From positions 6,305 to 18,228 of the forward strand of contig JAAMXP010004249.1 of assembly GCA_019693395.1 (NCBI GenBank): a DNA stretch of 11,924 nucleotides, read 5' to 3'. Numbering within the stretch: position 1 is the stretch's first letter; every line of letters begins with the position of its first letter. The notes below the pieces were generated by a model that ran no database searches, was not told the DNA's origin, and was given only the letters and a program-made list of their open reading frames with translations. Shown here in pieces: positions 8,604-11,924 of the stretch. Origin of the DNA: Ettlia oleoabundans (Eukaryota; Chlorophyta; Chlorophyceae; Chlamydomonadales). Made by a program: the position numbers and the translations under genes.

Positions 8604-11600
8604 CTATCCGCCCGCCTCCTGCTGCTGCTGCAAGCCTCGAAGCACGGTAGCCAAGCGCCGCACGCCCTCCTCAAGCTCCCGTGGCGGCAGGTGCGAGAAG
8701 GAGAGGCGGACATATGGGCACCTGCACACAGAGGAGTGCTGGAAGGTTGGCAGGCAGGCAGGCAGGCATGAAGGCAAACGGGTCTAAACACTGGACGCAA
8801 GCGGTATGGACTTGCAAGACTTCGTTTTTATGCAGCTAGCAACAGGGAAATCAGCCAGTTTCGGCCATTAGAACGAATCAAGAAGCCGGACAATAAGCCC
8901 TTGCCCCGCAACCAACCCGCCCGCCTTGCCTGGCCTTCCAAGCTGAGCAACAAAACTCCCAAAAAATCAAGTCTGGGCGCAAGTACAACCTAGTAATGAG
9001 GTGCAAGGGATTGCAGGCATCTGCAGGGCATGCCCTTCTCACCTGAATGCTGGGTCAGCACCCCGAGGGTGGCACACTCTGCCTGGCACTACCACCACCT
9101 TGGCCTCACGCAGGGCATCAAGCACATCAGCGCTTTCCTCAACACCCAGAAGCCGCACCCACTGCAGGCACAGCAGGGAGCAGCATGAAGGGCAGCGGTG
9201 TCCAAGGGCGTGATAGGCAGGCCATCAGGGTGGCAGCGACGCTGAAAGCGTTGCCTTCAATTCTGTGATGCCTTTCGTTCAAGCTGCCAATGCTCATGTC
9301 CTCGCTTCATGCAGCAACATAAACAATGTGCCATATACAGCCTCACCTTTCCCGTCCTCCCTCTTTTCCTCTCTTGGTGACGGCCCCCACGCATTTTCCA
9401 CCTCACCCACCCGCCCACGCGTGCATCCATCTACTTGTCTACCCACCATAAACATTCCTGCCCGCGGCTGCCGCCACTCCGCTAGCCCTGCCAGCTCGCG
9501 CTGCGCTACCTCATGCAGGGCTGCTGCTGATGCTGCATACCCAGCCTGCATGGCAGGCGTGATAGGGCGGCAGGCAGGAGGGGCAGCGCTGAGCGGTACA
9601 GATTGCCACCTATGCAAGCCGGGTGCTGTCAGACAAGCGACAGTCGGCGGTTTGCTGAGCAGGTAGAGCACAGCCCCAGCCCCAGCATCAGCAATGTCCA
9701 TGCACGTAAAAGGTATGTGCTGCATGCTATGCTTGCCTGCAGTGCCTGCAGGTGTTGGTGCAGCCCCTCTGGGCCCCAGGCCTGGAGAAGCTTGAAAGCA
9801 ATGACCTGAAGAGGGGTGGAGGGGTTTATTCAGCTGTATGTCTGTAGGTTGGTTGGCCCAAGCTTTGGAGGTGGGGCCCTATGGAGGGAATCATCCCCGT
9901 TTCTGCATAGAACATGAGAGGTCAACCCCACGCGCATCTCCCCTACAATGATCAACTTTCCGAAGAGGCAGTGAAAAGTGAAGTGTTTGTGTAGTCGTTG
10001 GGTGCAGTTTGGAGTTACAATTAGAGAGATACACATGCCAGGCGAGGAAAAGCGCAGCCACCTGGTTCTGCACAGCCCACCTGGCTCAGCCCTGAGGGCC
10101 CCAGCGTCTGCGCATGCAGCAGGTGGGCGAGCTTGTCCGCCACTGCCGGCGGCGCCGTGGCCCAGCCCAGGCGCAGCCCAGGCGCCAGGAACTTGGCGCA
10201 TGTGTCCAGCCTGGTGTGTAGGTAGGGGCGGGCAGGCAATGCAAGGTGGAAAGATGGGTGTGTTGTGGGATGGTGGTATATGTGTGTTGAAAGGGGGCCC
10301 AGGGGGCCTGCCAACACTGCTTTTGCCAGTGCTCTTGACATGCTCGTGCCAGCACAATGTGAACGCGATCGGCATGCTTCCTTAGAGCCTCCTTGAGCAG
10401 CCGGAAGTGGGATGCAGGACGTCCCCGTTCCCTTCAAGCAGCACCCAGCCCCAGTGCCCCCACCCCACCCAGCCAGCCGCATGCCCCACCTGACCACGCG
10501 GCCCTGCCAATCCAGCGACAGGTAGCTGCTGGCCCGAGGCAAGCCCATAAGGCCGGGGGGGTCCCTGGTGCCGTCTGGGAACTGCAGGTAGGCGTATGCG
10601 TCGTCCTCCAAGATCAGCAGTCCATGGCGGCTGCGGGGCAGGCAAGGGCACAAGCCTGCGAGGGTCAGCAGTCCTTGGCGGCTGTGGGGCAGGCAAGGGC
10701 ACAAGTCTGCTAGGATCGACCAAAGCACATCAAGCACGTCGTACATCTCAGCAAATCCCACCGTTCAGCATGCTCCACTGCGTGATCCCCACAGATGCCG
10801 TATTTTATGTTTGGTTCACCCAACCGGGCAACATGCAATGTGCAACCAGAACACCCAACGCAGCCCACATACCCACTGACCTGCATATGTCGTACACCGC
10901 CCGCTTGCGCTCCAGAGAGGTGCACACACCAGTGGGGTTTTGTCCTGTGCAGGAGGCAGACAGACAGGCAGGCAGGTAGGTGGGCAGACCGGCAGACCGA
11001 CACGGATGACTTGATGGCTAGCATTCCAGGATGGCATGACATGTCAGGTAGGGGGCGGATAAACTATGGGTGCAGCCAACAGACGGCATCCGGGCAGCAA
11101 ACGGAAACAAAGCAACAAGCCCCTACCTGTCACTTCCCAGCACAGAACGCCGCCTACCTACCAAACTGTCCATCCATCAACTCATCCACCCACCCACCTG
11201 TCGGCACGGTATAGAGCAGCTTGGGCTTGGGGTCGCCCCGAGCTTCAGCCTGCTGCAACACCTGTGGTCAGGAAAGACGGCACAGAAGGTGGGCAGGCAT
11301 TTTACAATGACACGAACTTGCAACAACAGGGGCGGAGTGTACCAGGCTGCCGCTTGGCAGGCCACCAAAGCACAGGAGCCCAGTTGTCATTCGTGTGGAT
11401 ACCAATCAGAGGATTCAGCCCGGGTTTGCCAAGGAAATGCTGTTGCCCTCAGGTGCCACAACTGCCTGCCTGCGTGCTGCCGCCCTACGCACTCCCCACC
11501 TGCTCCAGCTGAGCTGGCAGTATGCCCTGCTCGTCCATGGGCGCAGGCAGCACGCGACAGCTGCGAGGTGCCAGGCTGCACTCGAGCATCTGCACTTAGG

Positions 11601-11887
11601 GTCCTAACGAAAAACAAGTTCGCCCCAGGCTTGCAAGGAAAGCGAAGGTTTGTGCAAGGAAGGCACGCCGTTATGGTAGACGCTAGCCTGGCCCTGCCCC
11701 GCCTTGCCAATGCTCCTCCTGCCCTGTGTCCTGCCCCGCCTGCCTTGTCCCGCTTGTAAGCCCCGCCTCGCATTGTTGCTTGCATTGCAAACTCAGTTAC
11801 AAGCCATCAGCCTGACCTTGCCTGCGGGTATGTGTACTCCTCCACAACCACGCTGTCCTTATCATCCAGGAATAAAGAACAGACAAG
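8604..11887 (-). CDS. PLP-dependent aminotransferase, class I/II (KAT II / 2-aminoadipate aminotransferase-like), 5'-truncated by window
   Basis: Fold-type I aminotransferase transferring an amino group to a 2-oxoacid. The group covers kynurenine, 2-aminoadipate, aromatic and branched-chain substrates, and the sequence does not say which. Exons: 11887-11822, 11589-11500, 11261-11198, 10944-10881, 10630-10490, 10210-10081, 9805-9737, 9545-9447, 9161-9043, 8721-8604 (TAG). These give 319 in-frame residues; roughly the first 100 or more lie right of 11924. Motifs in order: DDKDSVVVEEYTYPQ, RVLPAPMDEQGILP, YTVPTGQNPTG (substrate and phosphate contacts), HGLLILEDDAYAYLQF (Asp to the pyridine nitrogen, Tyr to O3'), DTCAKFLAPGLRLGW with the PLP-binding Lys at 10194-10192, EWRQPRAGMFMWVRL, VVVPGRVCHP and CPYVRLSFS. 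Two introns, 11590-11821 and 9546-9736, use GC rather than GT donors. The Ser that usually sits two before the Lys is Ala's neighbour Cys-Ala here (TCAK rather than SFSK). No targeting peptide can be judged. Confidence 0.93.
8749..8768. repeat. Tetranucleotide repeat (GGCA)5
   Basis: Five uninterrupted GGCA units, read as TGCC on the sense strand of the aminotransferase gene. They lie 25 bases before the acceptor of its last exon (8722), where a pyrimidine-rich tract is expected. Confidence 0.9.
9546..9736 (-). other. GC-AG intron in the aminotransferase gene
   Basis: The upstream exon ends HQHLQALQ with CAG, followed by gcaagc (9736-9731). The acceptor is ccatgcag, ending at 9546. Joining these in phase 0 gives LQALQAGYAASAAALHEVAQ, which fits the aminotransferase small-domain helix and stays open. 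No nearby GT donor keeps the frame; reading on meets a GT only in a poor context. CAG/GCAAG is the usual strong form of a GC donor. A second possible GC site lies 9 bp upstream (CAG/GCACTG) and would also keep frame, but it matches the consensus less well. Confidence 0.8.
10616..10717. repeat. 51-bp tandem duplication spanning a splice acceptor
   Basis: Two adjacent 51-bp units, 10616-10666 and 10667-10717, share about 46 of 51 bases by eye. The left unit contains the first 15 bases of the exon beginning at 10630 together with its acceptor (gccccgcag on the minus strand). The right unit repeats the acceptor (gccccacag) and a copy of the exon start 51 bp upstream within the intron. Both copies are open in the aminotransferase frame. 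Confidence 0.9.
10956..10980. repeat. Degenerate GGCA/GACA tetranucleotide repeat
   Basis: Imperfect ggca, gaca and ggta units just upstream, in sense direction, of the acceptor at 10945 of the aminotransferase gene. Same repeat family as at 8749-8768 and about 5695-5704. Confidence 0.7.
11590..11821 (-). other. GC-AG intron in the aminotransferase gene
   Basis: The exon ends VEEYTYPQ with CAG, followed by gcaagg (11821-11816). The acceptor is cctaagtgcag, ending at 11590. Phase 0 joining gives EEYTYPQMLECSLAPRSCRV, matching the family pattern EEYTYP-(M/H)(L/V)E...P-G-RVLP. The only nearby GT donor (gtcagg, from 11816, 5 bp into the intron) would shift the frame in the next exon. Confidence 0.8.
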
Positions 11888-11924
11888 CTGCGAGGGAGAT
11901 GTGCTTGTGTGGGTGGGTGGGGTG
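11888..11924 (-). other. 3' end of an intron of the aminotransferase gene
   Basis: The sense strand reads a cacccacccacc-type tract then tctccctcgcag, a good acceptor before the exon at 11887. The exons encoding the N terminus lie right of the window. Confidence 0.75.

Noticed and set aside
10021..10761. 246-codon minus-strand open frame as one exon
   Set aside because: It reads through introns 10489-10211 and 10880-10631. The conserved aminotransferase sequence requires splicing at 10630, 10490 and 10210.
11070..11759. 229-codon plus-strand reading frame
   Set aside because: It is antisense to aminotransferase exons at 11589-11500 and 11261-11198, and its composition shows no conserved motif.
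11816..11822. GT donor (gtcagg) instead of the GC donor
   Set aside because: It shifts the frame of the following exon, whose conserved RVLPAPMDEQG segment needs the GC splice.
1..11924. Transposon, CRISPR, tRNA, rRNA, or bacterial operon
   Set aside because: No terminal inverted repeats with a transposase, no spaced direct repeats, no recognisable RNA gene, and genes are clearly spliced.

Overview
The window is nuclear DNA of a unicellular green alga, most likely a chlorophycean. The coding sequence is GC-rich and split into many short exons (about 50-230 bp). The introns are about 90-450 bp, begin mostly with GTGGGT or GTGAGT, and are full of TGGG/ACCC and GGCA/TGCC simple repeats. No prokaryotic gene structure, rRNA, tRNA, CRISPR array or transposon is visible. 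The lineage is inferred from style only; no marker gene fixes it.

Three protein genes lie head-to-tail on the minus strand, and I rebuilt each exon by exon from reading-frame phase and conserved motifs. (1) Right end, 8604-11887, cut by the window edge: the C-terminal 319 residues of a fold-type I PLP-dependent aminotransferase of the kynurenine/2-aminoadipate (KAT II/Aro8-like) group. (2) Middle, 5463-8033, complete: a secreted 331-residue protein of glycoside hydrolase family 114 (endo-alpha-1,4-polygalactosaminidase-like). (3) Left, 4991 down to 202 and running off the left edge: a membrane-anchored GT4 glycosyltransferase. Its last GT4 exon can splice in phase to two further exons resembling the start of a DUF5672 domain. 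It is therefore probably a two-domain fusion, though a shorter GT4-only form ending at 874 is possible.

The gaps are 8034-8603 (3' end of the aminotransferase gene and 5' flank of the GH114 gene) and 4992-5462 (3' UTR of the GH114 gene and 5' flank of the glycosyltransferase gene). No convincing gene lies on the plus strand.

The most notable points are the GT4-DUF5672 fusion, two GC-AG introns in the aminotransferase gene, and a 51-bp tandem duplication that copies a splice acceptor in frame in the same gene. A Golgi-type glycosyltransferase also sits beside a secreted amino-sugar glycan hydrolase. A link between these two in cell-wall or extracellular glycan metabolism is conceivable but is only inference from adjacency.
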